From Bradyrhizobiaceae bacterium (lineage in GTDB: Bacteria > Pseudomonadota > Alphaproteobacteria > Rhizobiales > Xanthobacteraceae), in assembly GCA_947481635.1 (NCBI GenBank), contig CANKHJ010000008.1, positions 1 to 53,549 of the forward strand: a stretch of 53,549 nucleotides of DNA, read 5' to 3'. Shown one piece after another: positions 16,866 to 26,884 of this stretch. The notes under the pieces were generated by a model. That model searched no databases and was not told where the DNA came from. It saw only the letters and a list, made by a program, of their open reading frames with translations. Made by a program: the position numbers and the translations under genes. Every line of letters starts with the position of its first letter. The stretch's first letter is position 1.

Positions 16866-17801
16866 TCAGATCGGGCCATGCTCGAGTCTGGGGGCAGATT
16901 TCGGCATCCGGCTCGCGAGCACCACGCCGGCCGACGCCAGCCCAAGCGCGATCATCACTGTCATCTCAGGCACTTCACCCAGCACGAAATAGGCAGCGAC
17001 CGCGGCGATCAGCGGCGTCAGCGTGACCAGCGTCGCCGCGCGCGCCGGGCCGATGCGCGTGATCGCGATGCTGTAAGTCCAGATCGCCAATATGGCCGAG
17101 AGCAGGCCCTGCTGAACCAATTGGAGCGCGATATCGGCGTAAAGGCCTTTACGTACAGCGGCGACGACCTCCATCGCCCCGAACGGGAAGATGATGATCA
17201 GCGCCCAGGTCGAGACCAGCGCGGCGGCCTGGATGCCGCTGAGACGGCTGAGCGGAAACGCCACGGTATAGATCGCCCAGCTCAGCGCCGAACAGAGGAA
17301 CAACACGCTGCCGAGCAGCACATTCTTTTCGCCGACCAGCAACGCGTGGATCAGGGACAGCACGACCGCGGCCGCGATCAGGCCATAGCCAAGCAGACGG
17401 GACCGATCGATCCGCGTCCGAAACACCGCGACGCCGATGATCGCGACCAGCAACGCGGTGCTGCCCAGCAGCATCGAACCGGACGTCGCAACCGAGGCAT
17501 ATTGAAATCCCGCCGTCGAGCCGATGAAGAACGGCAGCCCGCCGCAGCTGAGCGCCAGCATCACCTTCCATGACATGCCCTTCGGGAACAGGCCGATGCG
17601 CCACCAGACCGGCGCGAGCAACAGCGCCGGCGGCAGGAACCGCAGCACGCCGATCGCTGCCGGCGACAGCGATCCGGTGACGCCGTAGCGCGTGATCACC
17701 GGCCATGCCGCCCAGATCGCAACAGTTGCGAATGCAGCGGCAACGCCGATCCAATAGTCGCGGCTTGACGGCGCCGGTGTGACGGCGCGAGGCTCGCTCA
17801 C
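16866..17801 (-). CDS. EamA/DMT family transporter
   Basis: Inner-membrane drug/metabolite transporter of 311 residues with ten predicted helices in two EamA halves. Typical landmarks are [15 protein letters not shown] near the N-terminus, [16 protein letters not shown], and in the second half [15 protein letters not shown] with the tail VYFVLGE-like motif [20 protein letters not shown]. Substrates range over amino acids and metabolites and cannot be assigned. The start is a GTG that overlaps the yebC stop (GTGA), so the gene is translationally coupled to yebC. Confidence 0.9.
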   Translation of the reverse strand: MSEPRAVTPAPSSRDYWIGVAAAFATVAIWAAWPVITRYGVTGSLSPAAIGVLRFLPPALLLAPVWWRIGLFPKGMSWKVMLALSCGGLPFFIGSTAGFQYASVATSGSMLLGSTALLVAIIGVAVFRTRIDRSRLLGYGLIAAAVVLSLIHALLVGEKNVLLGSVLFLCSALSWAIYTVAFPLSRLSGIQAAALVSTWALIIIFPFGAMEVVAAVRKGLYADIALQLVQQGLLSAILAIWTYSIAITRIGPARAATLVTLTPLIAAVAAYFVLGEVPEMTVMIALGLASAGVVLASRMPKSAPRLEHGPI

Positions 17802-18544
17802 GCTCCGAGCTTTGACATCAACGCGTCGGAAATCTCGAAATTGGCGTAGACGTTCTGCACGTCGTCATGTTCGTTGAGCGTATCGACGAGCCTCATCAGC
17901 TTCTCGCCATTCTCGTCATCGACCATAATGGTGTTCTGCGGCTTCCAGACCAACGCCGCCTTGCGCGGCTCGCCGAATTTCGCCTCCAACGCCTTGGCGA
18001 CTTCGCGCATGGATTCCTGCGTCGTGTAGATTTCGTGGCCATTCTCGCCCGTAACCACGTCATCCGCGCCGGCATCGATCGCGGCTTCCAGCATCGCGTC
18101 CTCAGTGGCGACCTTGGCGTCGAATTCGACCAGGCCGACGTGATCGAACATGAACGACACCGCGCCGGTCTCGGCGAGGTTGCCGCCGCTCTTGGAGAAA
18201 TAGGAGCGCACGTCGGATGCGGCACGGTTGCGGTTGTCCGTGAGCACCTCGACGATCACCGCGACCCCGCCCGGGCCATAGCCCTCGTAACGGATCTCGT
18301 CATAGATCTCGGCGTCACCGCCCAGCGCCTTCTTGACCGCGCGCTCGATATTGTCGCGCGGCATGTTCTCCTGGCGCGCGGCCGTGATTGCGGCGCGCAG
18401 GCGCGGGTTGAATGCCGGATCGGGCATGCCGAGCTTGGCGGCGACCGTGATCTCGCGCGCCAGCTTGCCGAACAGCTTGGACTTCTGCGCGTCCTGCCGC
18501 CCCTTGCGGTGCATGATGTTCTTGAATTGGGAATGCCCGGCCAT
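17798..18544 (-). CDS. yebC: YebC/PmpR family protein
   Basis: Widely conserved cytoplasmic protein of 248 residues. Members have been described as transcriptional regulators and, more recently, as factors that help ribosomes through difficult peptide motifs. It begins [20 protein letters not shown] and shows the family blocks [28 protein letters not shown] and LEDHDDV-like [15 protein letters not shown] near the C-terminus. In many proteobacteria it lies directly upstream of ruvC; here the exported-protein block separates them. Confidence 0.96.
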   Translation of the reverse strand: MAGHSQFKNIMHRKGRQDAQKSKLFGKLAREITVAAKLGMPDPAFNPRLRAAITAARQENMPRDNIERAVKKALGGDAEIYDEIRYEGYGPGGVAVIVEVLTDNRNRAASDVRSYFSKSGGNLAETGAVSFMFDHVGLVEFDAKVATEDAMLEAAIDAGADDVVTGENGHEIYTTQESMREVAKALEAKFGEPRKAALVWKPQNTIMVDDENGEKLMRLVDTLNEHDDVQNVYANFEISDALMSKLGA

Positions 18545-18598
18545 GGTCCCTACCGCGTGAGTTGCGCGCCGAACTTATAAGAGCACCACGGCCAAGAC

Positions 18599-18626
18599 TT
18601 CAAGAAAGCCGGTTCAAGAAAGCCGG
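18599..18626. repeat. 14-base tandem duplication
   Basis: TTCAAGAAAGCCGG occurs twice in direct succession, ending at the stop codon of the mannosyltransferase gene on the minus strand and lying in the gap before yebC. It looks like a small slippage or unequal-crossover duplication. Confidence 0.9.
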
Positions 18627-19772
18627 TTAACCGACCCAATGCCATTGGGCAAACAGCGCCGCATACATGAACAGCATCGCGCCGAACAGGCCGATCACCG
18701 GCGCGATCATCCATGGCCGCGGCCGCATCAGGTCCGCCAGGACGATGAAAGCCGGAAAGGCCAGCAGGCCGAACCGCGCGGTCGAGGTGAACCCGTTGGG
18801 GCCGCCGGCCAGCGTCAGATACGGTAATCCGATCACACCCGCCGCGAACAGGGTCATGGACAAGGGAAGGCGGCGCCATCCGAGCAGGATCAGCAGGATG
18901 AACAACAGGAAGAACCAATGATCGAGCCCGGCCGGAGAGAAGTCGAGCAGCCGCAGCCGCGTGAAGGGCTCGAGCGTAAGTGAATTGAACAATCGCGCGC
19001 CCTGGCTGGTGCCGCCGTGGAATGCCGCCTGCGCTTGCGCAAACGCCAGCGGATTGCCGAAGGCACGCCAGAGATAGACCATGTAGGCCGCGAGACCCGA
19101 CGCCGCGATGACGAGGCTCGCCAGGCCGTAAGCCAGCAGCCGGCGCGGCTCGCTGCCAAATGTCCGCCAGACCTCCCACAGCAGCACCGGCAGGAGCACC
19201 AGCCCGGTGGAGCGCGTCGCGAGCGCCAACCCGGCGAAGACGGCCGCGAGCAGGTATCGTTCCCGCCGCAGCGCGAGGAAGCACGCCAGGATCAACGCGA
19301 GCGCGCTCGCCTCGGTGTAACCAGCCGACAGAAACAGCGAGCCCGGAAAGAAACTCAAACATCCCACCGCGAGCCACGCAACCCGGTCGCCATGGGTCTC
19401 GCGCACCAGCTTGAACAACAGCAGGATCGCGACCACAGCGGATGCATTCGCGACGATCAGCAGCGCATCGCCGATACCGAGACCGGGAATGACCGCGACC
19501 AGCCGCGCGACCAGCGGATAGAGCGGATAAAAGACGACGGTTTGGAAATCGTTGGGGTTGGCGTTGTATTGGTAGCCGTTGCCGGCGATCTGGGCATACC
19601 AGTTGGAATCCCAGCGCAGCAGGTGATGCAGCCAGTAATCACCGGCGAACCATTGCCGGTCATTCTTGAGCTGGAGATAGATCGTCGCGAAATTGATCGC
19701 GAGCACGATCACCAGCCGCGAGCTTGCGTAGATCGCGAGCGCAATCAGATAAGGAATGGCGCGCGCCTGCAT
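18627..19772 (-). CDS. PIG-V/Gpi18-like mannosyltransferase family membrane protein
   Basis: Polytopic glycosyltransferase-like protein of 381 residues with about nine to ten hydrophobic helices. The first periplasmic loop has HHLLRWDSNWYAQIAGNGY, the RWDxxWY pattern in which Asp is expected to be catalytic in GT-C enzymes of the PIG-V type, then VVFYPLYPLVARLVA. Later landmarks are FFPGSLFLSAGYTEASAL and ALATRSTGLVLLP. Bacterial members probably use a polyprenyl-phosphate sugar donor, but the acceptor is unknown. The longer frame upstream lies over ymdB and is not used. The gene starts 16 bases after the ymdB stop. Confidence 0.85.
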   Translation of the reverse strand: MQARAIPYLIALAIYASSRLVIVLAINFATIYLQLKNDRQWFAGDYWLHHLLRWDSNWYAQIAGNGYQYNANPNDFQTVVFYPLYPLVARLVAVIPGLGIGDALLIVANASAVVAILLLFKLVRETHGDRVAWLAVGCLSFFPGSLFLSAGYTEASALALILACFLALRRERYLLAAVFAGLALATRSTGLVLLPVLLWEVWRTFGSEPRRLLAYGLASLVIAASGLAAYMVYLWRAFGNPLAFAQAQAAFHGGTSQGARLFNSLTLEPFTRLRLLDFSPAGLDHWFFLLFILLILLGWRRLPLSMTLFAAGVIGLPYLTLAGGPNGFTSTARFGLLAFPAFIVLADLMRPRPWMIAPVIGLFGAMLFMYAALFAQWHWVG

Positions 19773-19788
19773 GGTGAACCCGATAGGT

Positions 19789-20610
19789 CTAGGCCCAGAA
19801 GGTGGGAAGGGCCTGCTCGAGCCGGGCGCCGACCCGGACCGGTGCAACACGCGCCGCAAGGCCAGTCTGGTCGTCGGTCTCGACCGCGATGCCGCACAGC
19901 GTCCCCGGGCCATTGGCCGGCTCGAACCGCGAACTTGCGATCTTGCGCAGGAAGCGATTGATCGGCTCGTCCTTGGTCATGCCGATGACGGAATCATAAT
20001 CGCCGGTCATGCCGGCGTCGGTCATGAAGGCCGTGCCGTGCGGCAGGATCTGGTGATCGGCGGTCGGCGTATGAGTGTGCGTGCCGACCACGAGGCTGGC
20101 ACGGCCATCGCAAAAATGCCCCATCGCCTGCTTCTCGCTCGATGCCTCGCAATGCATGTCGACCACGATCGCGTCGGCCGCGGTCTTGAGCGCGCATGAG
20201 GTCAATTCGCGATCTACCGCCGTGAACGGATCGTCGAGCGGGTCCATGAAGATGCGGCCCATCGCATTGACCACCAGCACGCGCGCCCCATTCTTCGCGT
20301 CGATCATCGCCACGCCGCGCCCCGGCGTACCGGGCGGAAAGTTGATCGGCCGCAGCAGCCGCGGCGCGCGCTCGATGAAGACCAGCGCCTCCTTCTGGTC
20401 CCACGAGTGGTTGCCGCCGGTCACGGCATCGACGCCGGCGTCGATGAATTCATTGTAGATCGACTCGGTGATGCCGAAGCCGCCCGCGGCATTCTCGCCA
20501 TTGAGCACGACAAGATCGAGCTTCCAGTCACGGACCATGCCCGGCAGGCGGTCGCTGACGATGGCGCGTCCGCTGCGTCCGACCACATCGCCGATAAAGA
20601 GAATCCGCAC
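19789..20610 (-). CDS. YmdB family metallophosphoesterase (TIGR00282)
   Basis: Cytoplasmic phosphodiesterase-type enzyme of 273 residues; B. subtilis YmdB hydrolyses 2',3'-cyclic nucleotides and affects sporulation and biofilm decisions. Motifs are FIGDVVGRSGR (metal Asp), LNGENAAGG (Asn/Glu), TGGNHSWDQKE (Asn-His), DMHCEASSEKQAMGHF and VVGTHTHTPTAD. The start is GTG. It follows the cyclo-ligase gene by three bases, so the two are co-transcribed. Confidence 0.92.
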   Translation of the reverse strand: MRILFIGDVVGRSGRAIVSDRLPGMVRDWKLDLVVLNGENAAGGFGITESIYNEFIDAGVDAVTGGNHSWDQKEALVFIERAPRLLRPINFPPGTPGRGVAMIDAKNGARVLVVNAMGRIFMDPLDDPFTAVDRELTSCALKTAADAIVVDMHCEASSEKQAMGHFCDGRASLVVGTHTHTPTADHQILPHGTAFMTDAGMTGDYDSVIGMTKDEPINRFLRKIASSRFEPANGPGTLCGIAVETDDQTGLAARVAPVRVGARLEQALPTFWA

Positions 20611-20613
20611 GCT

Positions 20614-21204
20614 TCACGCTCCGCCGCAGTCGATGACGCCGCGTTCCGTTAGCACGAGATCGAGGCGCTCGTCGCGCTCGGTCGCGGGCACCGCTGGAAC
20701 TTCCTGCATTGCGTAGGCGAGGCCGATGGTCCGCACCGGCTTCAGGGTGCGCAGCCGCGCAATCGTCATGTCGTAATAGCCGGCGCCGTAGCCGATCCGG
20801 TTGCCGTTCCGGTCGAACACCGAGAGCGGCACCAGCAGAATGTCGGGAAACACCTCCGGCGCCTCCGGCTTGGGCTCGCGGATGCCCCATTGGCCCGAAT
20901 CGAGCAGATCGCCGAAGGCATAGGCGCGCATGGTGAGCGGCTTGCCGCGCCCCCGCACCACCGGCAAAGCGAGCCGCGCGCCAAGCGCCGCGAGCTTGCG
21001 CATCAGCGGGATCGGATTGATTTCGCTCTTGAGCGGCATGAAGCCGGAGATGACGATGCCGGGTTCGACCGGAACTGGAAATGGACCGACCGCAATGGCC
21101 TGCGCCGCGGCTTGGCGCAGTTCAGGCGGCAGCGCGTCGCGGGCGGCAAGCGTCCGCTCGCGCAATTGCGTTTTCAGGATCGCGGCCGCATCAAGCTCGG
21201 GCAT
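20614..21204 (-). CDS. 5-formyltetrahydrofolate cyclo-ligase
   Basis: Converts 5-formyl-THF to 5,10-methenyl-THF with ATP, returning the storage folate to one-carbon metabolism. The 196 residues contain KTQLRERTLAARDALP (substrate and ATP-binding region), GFMPLKSEINPIPLMRKL and the signature PLSVFDRNGNRIGYGAGYYD. AGGA eight bases before the ATG at 21204 favours it over a Met six codons upstream. 6S RNA and zapA lie immediately upstream, the classic zapA-ssrS-ygfA arrangement. Confidence 0.94.
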   Translation of the reverse strand: MPELDAAAILKTQLRERTLAARDALPPELRQAAAQAIAVGPFPVPVEPGIVISGFMPLKSEINPIPLMRKLAALGARLALPVVRGRGKPLTMRAYAFGDLLDSGQWGIREPKPEAPEVFPDILLVPLSVFDRNGNRIGYGAGYYDMTIARLRTLKPVRTIGLAYAMQEVPAVPATERDERLDLVLTERGVIDCGGA

Positions 21205-21243
21205 GAAATGTCCTGCGGTCATGCCCCGAGTGAACGAGAAAGT

Positions 21244-21399
21244 GCGGAGCCGCGATGGCCGTTGGAGTTTTCGATCCCGGGTGCCCTACATAGTAGGTGG
21301 GCGCCATATACCCGAGCCCACGAGCCCGGACAGGGACAGCTCCCTTGAGATCGATAAGGCCCCGAGAATAAGTACTCCTGACGCACCTCACAGCTCCGC
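21244..21399 (-). ncRNA. ssrS: 6S RNA
   Basis: Regulator that binds the housekeeping RNA polymerase holoenzyme in stationary phase. Read on the minus strand, GCGGAGC at the 5' end pairs with GCTCCGC at the 3' end; between them are GGGAGCTGTCCCTGTC and the 3'-side segment CACCCGGGATCGAAAACTCC, both typical of alphaproteobacterial 6S RNAs. The interrupted double-stranded architecture, the size (about 156 bases) and the position between zapA and the cyclo-ligase gene agree. A small frame across it on the same strand is a shadow. The ends are approximate. Confidence 0.85.
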
Positions 21400-21468
21400 C
21401 TTAGTAATGTAGTGCGAAGCAGGGGTGATTGCCATGCGGCTTTCGCCGGAATACCCCGCGAGAAGCGA

Positions 21469-21852
21469 CTATCCCAGCGGCACGCCTGGGCCCGGGCTCT
21501 GGTTCAATCGCTTGGCGGCGGCCTCGATACGTTCGGCGGCGGAGTTGAGCGCGGCAGCGACCGCGTCCTGCGCCACCCGGTCGCGATCGGTCGAGACGAC
21601 GCGTGCATCCTTCAGCGCCGAGAGTTCCGCGTCGAGCCGTTTCAGCTTGGTGCCGGACTCGTCGAGTTCGTCGGCCACCATCAGCGCCGCCATGATGATC
21701 ATGCGCAGCTCGCCGACCTGGCCGAATTGCGTGCGCAGACCCTCGATGCGCCGGTCGAGGTCGGTCGCAAGCTTGGTGACGTGGCTTTCCTGCCCGTCCT
21801 CGCAAGCCATGCGGAACTGGCGGCCCATGATGTTGACGGTGACCTGCGCCAT
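21469..21852 (-). CDS. zapA: Cell division protein ZapA
   Basis: FtsZ-binding protein that crosslinks filaments in the Z-ring. The 127 residues start MAQVTVNIMGRQFRMACEDG, as in other ZapA proteins, then GQESHVTKLATDLDRRIEGL, a central helix with RMIIMAALMVADEL, and a long C-terminal coiled coil. The upstream frame (60 residues) lies over the DUF4164 gene and is discarded. The gap to that gene is four bases. Confidence 0.95.
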   Translation of the reverse strand: MAQVTVNIMGRQFRMACEDGQESHVTKLATDLDRRIEGLRTQFGQVGELRMIIMAALMVADELDESGTKLKRLDAELSALKDARVVSTDRDRVAQDAVAAALNSAAERIEAAAKRLNQSPGPGVPLG

Positions 21853-21856
21853 CGCG

Positions 21857-22138
21857 TCACCCGCCCTTCGCGTCGAGGACGGCGCTGATGCTCTCGACCG
21901 CCACGTCGATGCGCCGCGCCACCTCGCGATTGACGGTCTCGAGCGCGCGGCCACGCGCCGCGGCGGCATCGAGTTCAGCTGCGAGGCGCGCGCGGTCGTT
22001 GTCGAGCGTGTGAACCTGCGCGGACAGCGCATGGCTCTCGCGGTCCGACTCGCTGCGCCGCTCGACCGCCGCGTCGAGCGTGTCGAGTGCGAGCCTCAGA
22101 CGCCGCGTCGCCGCCTCGATAGGGTTGATATCGGCCAT
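21857..22138 (-). CDS. DUF4164 coiled-coil protein
   Basis: Small protein of 93 residues, almost entirely heptad-patterned (TRRLRLALDTLDAAVERR, then SAQVHTLDNDRARLAAEL). DUF4164 genes commonly sit directly upstream of zapA in Hyphomicrobiales, suggesting a ZapB-like or ZapA-stabilising role, but this is inference from position. The start at MADINPIEAA is chosen over one five codons upstream. It diverges from tkt across about 220 bases. Confidence 0.85.
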   Translation of the reverse strand: MADINPIEAATRRLRLALDTLDAAVERRSESDRESHALSAQVHTLDNDRARLAAELDAAAARGRALETVNREVARRIDVAVESISAVLDAKGG

Positions 22139-22355
22139 GGGCCGCGGTCCCAAACATCGTGAGCAAGGTTTTGAAATCGCTTGCAGCGCAAGGATTTAGG
22201 ATCGGAACCTTACGTGGCGCGCGACCCGCGCGTCAACGCCTTGGCCGGCACTCTCCCCGGGTTCCACGCCGCCCGTGGACCGCACCGCGGCGTGCCTTGG
22301 ACTCCCCGCCCCTGCATGCTATGCGCACCCATCATTCCAGCCCTTGGCGGACCCC

Positions 22356-24395
22356 ATGAATCAGCCCTCGATGGCCGCCGCTGCGGCAACCGCCACATCA
22401 TCGGCAAGCATTCCGCGCGCGCAGCATGACCGGATGGCGAATGCGATCCGCGCGCTGGCGATGGATGCCGTCGAGCAGGCCAAGTCCGGCCATCCCGGCC
22501 TGCCGATGGGCGCCGCCGACATCGCGACCGTACTGTTCACGCGCTTCCTGACGATCGACCCGGCCGACGCAAAATGGCCCGACCGGGACCGGTTCGTGCT
22601 GTCGGCCGGTCACGGCTCGATGCTTGCCTATGCGCTGCTCTATCTCACCGGCAACGAGAGCATGACGATCGAGCAGATCAAGCGCTTCCGGCAGCTCGGC
22701 TCGATCACGCCGGGACATCCCGAGAACTTCGTCACGCCGGGTCTCGAGACCACCACCGGCCCGCTCGGCCAGGGGCTCGCCAATGCGGTGGGCATGGCGA
22801 TCGCCGAGAAGCATCTCGCCGCCGTGTTCGGCGCCGACGTGGTCGATCACCTGACCTATGTGCTCGCCTCCGACGGCGACCTGATGGAAGGCATCAGCCA
22901 GGAAGCCATCGCGCTCGCCGGCCATCTCAAGCTCAACAAGCTGGTGGTGCTGTTCGACGACAACGGCATCTCGATCGATGGCCCGCTCTCGCTCGCGGAT
23001 TCGGTCGATCAGGTGAAGCGCTTCGAGGCCGCGGGCTGGGCCGCCTCGCGCGTCGACGGCCACGATCCGGACGCCATCGCCGCCGCAATCGAGCAGGCCC
23101 AGACGTCCGATCGCCCGACGCTGATCGCGTGCAAGACCGTTATCGGTTACGGCGCGCCGTCAAAGGCTGGCAAGTCGTCATCGCATGGCTCGCCGCTCGG
23201 CGCCGACGAGATCAAGGGCGCACGCGAAAAGCTCGGCTGGAGCGCCGCGCCATTCGAGGTGCCCGCCGACATTCTCGATGCGTGGCGCGCGGCGATGCAG
23301 CGTGGCAAGGCCGCGCGTGCGGCATGGCAGCAGCGCCTCGCCGCCATTTCCGCGGACAAGCGCGCCGAGTTCGAGCGCCGCATGGCTGGCAAGATCGACG
23401 CCGCCAAGCTCGCCGCTGCGGTACGTTCCGTAAAGGACGCGCTCGCCGCGGAGCCGAAAGAGATCGCGACGCGTATCGCGTCCGAGAACGCGCTCCAGGT
23501 GCTGGTGCCCGCGATGCCCGAATTGATCGGCGGCTCGGCCGATCTCACCGGCTCGAACAACACCCGCGCCAAGACGATGGAGCCATTCTCGCACGCCAAC
23601 CCGGCCGGGCGTTTCATCCACTACGGCATCCGCGAACACGCGATGGCCGCCGCAATGAACGGCATGGTGCTGCATGGCGGCGTCATCCCGTATTCCGGCA
23701 CGTTCCTGGTGTTCTCCGACTATTCACGCCCGGCAATCCGCCTCGCCGCGCTGATGGGCGAACGCGCCATCCACGTCCTGACGCATGACTCGATCGGCCT
23801 CGGCGAAGACGGCCCGACGCATCAGCCGGTCGAGCATCTCGCGGCGTTGCGCGCGATCCCGAACCTGCTGGTGTTCCGGCCCTGCGACACCGTCGAGACG
23901 CTCGAATGCTGGGAGCTTGCGTTGAACGCCGACGACCGCCCAAGCGCGCTGGCGCTGACGCGCCAGAATCTGCCGCAACTGCGCCGCGAAGCGCCGGGTG
24001 CAAATCGCTGCGCTGCCGGCGCCTATGAAATCGCCGCCGCCGAAGGCACGGCGAAGGTGTCGCTATTCGCCACCGGCTCCGAGGTGTCGATCGCGGTCGA
24101 AGCCAAGAAGCTGCTCGACGCCCGCGGCATCCCGACCCGCGTGGTCTCGGTGCCAAGTTTCGAATTGCTGCGCGCGCAGCCCGCCGCCGAGCGCGCCAAA
24201 ATCATTGGCAATGCCGCAGTGAAAGTCGGCGTCGAAGCCGCGATCCGCATGGGCTGGGACGAGATCATCGGCTCGGACGGCGCCTTCGTCGGCATGACCG
24301 GCTTCGGCGCCAGCGCCCCGGCTAAAGACCTCTATAAGCATTTCGGAATTACAGCAGAGAAAGTGGCCGAGGCCGCAGTCAGCAAATTGGGTTAG
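22356..24395 (+). CDS. tkt: Transketolase
   Basis: Thiamine-diphosphate enzyme of the pentose-phosphate and Calvin cycles, moving two-carbon ketol units. The 679 residues carry [20 protein letters not shown] (N-terminal), [15 protein letters not shown], the diphosphate-binding segment [20 protein letters not shown] with LFDDN, and the pyrimidine-domain signature [17 protein letters not shown]. The chosen ATG gives an N-terminal extension of about 25 residues before the conserved core; an in-frame ATG at 22434 is an alternative. First gene of the tkt-gap-pgk-aldolase run. Confidence 0.95.
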   Translation: MNQPSMAAAAATATSSASIPRAQHDRMANAIRALAMDAVEQAKSGHPGLPMGAADIATVLFTRFLTIDPADAKWPDRDRFVLSAGHGSMLAYALLYLTGNESMTIEQIKRFRQLGSITPGHPENFVTPGLETTTGPLGQGLANAVGMAIAEKHLAAVFGADVVDHLTYVLASDGDLMEGISQEAIALAGHLKLNKLVVLFDDNGISIDGPLSLADSVDQVKRFEAAGWAASRVDGHDPDAIAAAIEQAQTSDRPTLIACKTVIGYGAPSKAGKSSSHGSPLGADEIKGAREKLGWSAAPFEVPADILDAWRAAMQRGKAARAAWQQRLAAISADKRAEFERRMAGKIDAAKLAAAVRSVKDALAAEPKEIATRIASENALQVLVPAMPELIGGSADLTGSNNTRAKTMEPFSHANPAGRFIHYGIREHAMAAAMNGMVLHGGVIPYSGTFLVFSDYSRPAIRLAALMGERAIHVLTHDSIGLGEDGPTHQPVEHLAALRAIPNLLVFRPCDTVETLECWELALNADDRPSALALTRQNLPQLRREAPGANRCAAGAYEIAAAEGTAKVSLFATGSEVSIAVEAKKLLDARGIPTRVVSVPSFELLRAQPAAERAKIIGNAAVKVGVEAAIRMGWDEIIGSDGAFVGMTGFGASAPAKDLYKHFGITAEKVAEAAVSKLG

Positions 24396-24402
24396 CCGTC
24401 AT

Positions 24403-24419
24403 GCCCGGTGAGACCGGGC
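24403..24419. repeat. Short hairpin between tkt and gap
   Basis: GCCCGGT and ACCGGGC flank a three-base loop in the 48-base gap. There is no T-run, so it more likely marks an mRNA processing or stabilising hairpin between two strongly expressed genes than a terminator. Confidence 0.5.
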
Positions 24420-24443
24420 GTGACCAGAATGGAGAGCTTTGAG

Positions 24444-25451
24444 ATGACAGTCCGGGTCGCCATCAACGGGTTTGGCCGTATCGGCCGCAACATCCTGCGC
24501 GCCATCATCGAGGCGGATCGGAAGGATATCGTGGTGGTCGGCATCAACGATCTCGGCCCGGTCGAGACCAACGCGCATCTGTTCCGCTTCGACTCGGTGC
24601 ATGGCCGCTTCCCCGGCACCGTGACGGTGAAGGGCGACACCATCGACGTCGGCACCGGCCCGATCAAGGTCACCGCGATCAAGGACCCGACCACGCTCCC
24701 GTGGAAGGAATTGAACGTCGACATCGCGCTGGAATGCACCGGCATCTTCACCTCGAAAGATAAAGCCTCGGCGCATCTCACCGCCGGCGCCAAGCGCGTG
24801 ATCGTCTCGGCGCCGGCCGATGGCGCCGATCTCACGGTGGTCTACGGCGTGAACCACGACAAGCTGACCAAGGATCACCTGGTGATCTCCAACGCCTCGT
24901 GCACCACCAATTGCCTCGCGCCGGTCGCGAAGGTGCTGAACGACCTGGTCGGCATCGACAAAGGCTTCATGACCACGATTCATTCCTATACCGGCGATCA
25001 GCCGACCCTCGACACGATGCACAAGGATCTCTACCGCGCGCGCGCCGCGGCGCTGAACTTGATCCCGACCTCGACCGGCGCGGCGAAGGCCGTCGGCCTG
25101 GTGCTGCCGGAACTGAACGGCAAGCTCGACGGCGTCTCGATCCGGGTGCCGACGCCGAATGTCTCGGTGATCGACTTCAAATTCGTGGCCAAGAAGGCCA
25201 CCACCACGGACGAGATCAACGGCGCGATGAAGCGTGCTTCCGAGCAGCAGCTCAAGGGCATCCTCGCCATCACCGACCAGCCGAACGTCTCGGGCGACTT
25301 CAACCACGACCCGCATTCCGCGATCTTCCACATGGACCAGACCAAGGTGATGGACGGAACGCTGGTGCGCGTGATGGCGTGGTACGACAACGAGTGGGGC
25401 TTCTCCAACCGCATGGCGGATACCGCCGTGGCGATGGGCAAGTTGATCTGA
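24444..25451 (+). CDS. gap: Type I glyceraldehyde-3-phosphate dehydrogenase
   Basis: Glycolytic/gluconeogenic and Calvin-cycle enzyme of 335 residues. NAD(P)-binding motif [12 protein letters not shown] at the N-terminus, the active-site [12 protein letters not shown] with the catalytic Cys, and the C-terminal [15 protein letters not shown]. The residue after the second beta strand is Asn in GINDLGP rather than an Arg-rich stretch, so NAD use is likely but not certain. GGAGAG precedes the ATG, ruling out the earlier in-frame Met. Confidence 0.96.
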   Translation: MTVRVAINGFGRIGRNILRAIIEADRKDIVVVGINDLGPVETNAHLFRFDSVHGRFPGTVTVKGDTIDVGTGPIKVTAIKDPTTLPWKELNVDIALECTGIFTSKDKASAHLTAGAKRVIVSAPADGADLTVVYGVNHDKLTKDHLVISNASCTTNCLAPVAKVLNDLVGIDKGFMTTIHSYTGDQPTLDTMHKDLYRARAAALNLIPTSTGAAKAVGLVLPELNGKLDGVSIRVPTPNVSVIDFKFVAKKATTTDEINGAMKRASEQQLKGILAITDQPNVSGDFNHDPHSAIFHMDQTKVMDGTLVRVMAWYDNEWGFSNRMADTAVAMGKLI

Positions 25452-25486
25452 CGATCGGGGATTCGTGGCCCGACCAGAGGTGGCTC

Positions 25487-25669
25487 ATGAACGACTTCAC
25501 GGACTTGCTGATTGTCGGAGTGCTCGCTCTCGCGGGCGGCCTCGCGGCGTTTGCGGTGTTTTATAATGCGAAGGCGCAGTCCCGCTACGCCAAGGACAAC
25601 ATGATCATGGGCGTGAACGTCCTCGATCAATATCACGGGCCCGGACCGGGCGACGGCGGTAACGGGTAA
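25487..25669 (+). CDS. Small single-pass membrane protein between gap and pgk
   Basis: Unrecognised 60-residue protein beginning MNDFTDLLIVGVLALAGGLA, with one transmembrane helix (about residues 7-26) and a short cytoplasmic tail containing KAQSRYAKDN and a Gly/Pro-rich end (GPGPGDGG). AGAGG lies seven bases before the ATG. It starts 36 bases after gap and stops four bases before pgk, so it is co-translated with abundant glycolytic enzymes. Hydrophobicity, spacing and ribosome-binding site all argue that it is real. Confidence 0.72.
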   Translation: MNDFTDLLIVGVLALAGGLAAFAVFYNAKAQSRYAKDNMIMGVNVLDQYHGPGPGDGGNG

Positions 25670-25672
25670 GGT

Positions 25673-26866
25673 ATGGCAGGTTTCCGCACGCTCGATCAGG
25701 CCGATGTGAAGAACAAGCGCGTCCTGCTGCGCGTCGATCTCAACGTGCCGATGGAGAATGGCAAGGTCACCGATGCGACGCGCATCGAGCGCGTCTTGCC
25801 GACCATCACCGAGATCGCCGACAAAGGCGGCAAGGTGATCCTGCTGGCGCATTTCGGACGGCCGAAAGGGCCGGACCCGAGAGAATCGCTCAAGCCAGTC
25901 GCTGCCGCGCTGGCTGAGGTGATCGGCCGCAAGGTCGCTTTCGCCGACGATTGCGTCGGCGCGAAAGCGGAAACCGCGGTCGCGGCGATGCAGCCCGGCG
26001 ACATCCTCTGCCTCGAAAATACCCGCTTCCACAAAGGCGAAGAGAAGAACGATCCGGATTTCGTGAAACAACTCGCGACGCTCGGAGACCTTTGGGTCAA
26101 CGACGCCTTCTCCGCCGCGCATCGCGCGCATGCCTCGACCGAAGGGCTCGGCCATGTGCTGCCGGGTTATGCCGGCCGCACCATGCAGGCCGAGTTGATC
26201 GCATTGTCGAAGGCGCTGGAGGCGCCCGAGAAGCCGGTGATCGCGATCATCGGCGGCGCCAAGGTTTCGACCAAGCTCGAACTGCTCGAAAACCTGATCC
26301 GGAAGGTCGATGCGCTGGTGATCGGCGGCGCGATGGCGAACACCTTCCTGCACGCGCAGGGCTTGAACGTCGGAAAGTCGCTGGTCGAGAAGGACATGGC
26401 CGATACGGCGCGGCGCATCATGGAGAAGGCGGACGACGCGAAATGCGCGATCATCCTGCCGGTGGACGCGATCGTCGCGTTTCATTTCGCCGCTCATGCG
26501 CCGTCCCACGCTTACGGTGTCGATGCAATTCCGGCCGACGGCATGATGCTCGACGTCGGCGAACAGTCGATGGAACGGATCCGCGGCGCGATTGACGAGG
26601 CGCGGACGCTGGTCTGGAACGGCCCGCTCGGCGCGTTCGAGATGCAGCCATTCGACAAGGCCACGGTGAGCATCGCCCGTTATGCGGCCGAGCGCACGAC
26701 GAATGGCACGCTGGTCACAGTGGCGGGCGGCGGCGATACCGTCGCCGCGCTCAATGCGGCCGGCGTGGCCGACAAATTCACCTATGTGTCGACGGCCGGC
26801 GGCGCCTTCCTGGAATGGATGGAAGGCAAGCCATTGCCCGGCGTCGACGTGTTGAAGACAAAATAG
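25673..26866 (+). CDS. pgk: Phosphoglycerate kinase
   Basis: Transfers phosphate between 1,3-bisphosphoglycerate and ADP. The 397 residues include the signature [19 protein letters not shown], substrate-binding [10 protein letters not shown] and [12 protein letters not shown], the hinge [13 protein letters not shown], and nucleotide-site [15 protein letters not shown] with GGGDTVAAL. The start lies three bases after the small membrane ORF. Confidence 0.97.
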   Translation: MAGFRTLDQADVKNKRVLLRVDLNVPMENGKVTDATRIERVLPTITEIADKGGKVILLAHFGRPKGPDPRESLKPVAAALAEVIGRKVAFADDCVGAKAETAVAAMQPGDILCLENTRFHKGEEKNDPDFVKQLATLGDLWVNDAFSAAHRAHASTEGLGHVLPGYAGRTMQAELIALSKALEAPEKPVIAIIGGAKVSTKLELLENLIRKVDALVIGGAMANTFLHAQGLNVGKSLVEKDMADTARRIMEKADDAKCAIILPVDAIVAFHFAAHAPSHAYGVDAIPADGMMLDVGEQSMERIRGAIDEARTLVWNGPLGAFEMQPFDKATVSIARYAAERTTNGTLVTVAGGGDTVAALNAAGVADKFTYVSTAGGAFLEWMEGKPLPGVDVLKTK

Positions 26867-26884
26867 CGATACAGGGAGAGTGCG

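Noticed and set aside
21191-21391. A 66-codon minus-strand ORF upstream of the cyclo-ligase gene
   Set aside because: It coincides with the 6S RNA and has no protein features.
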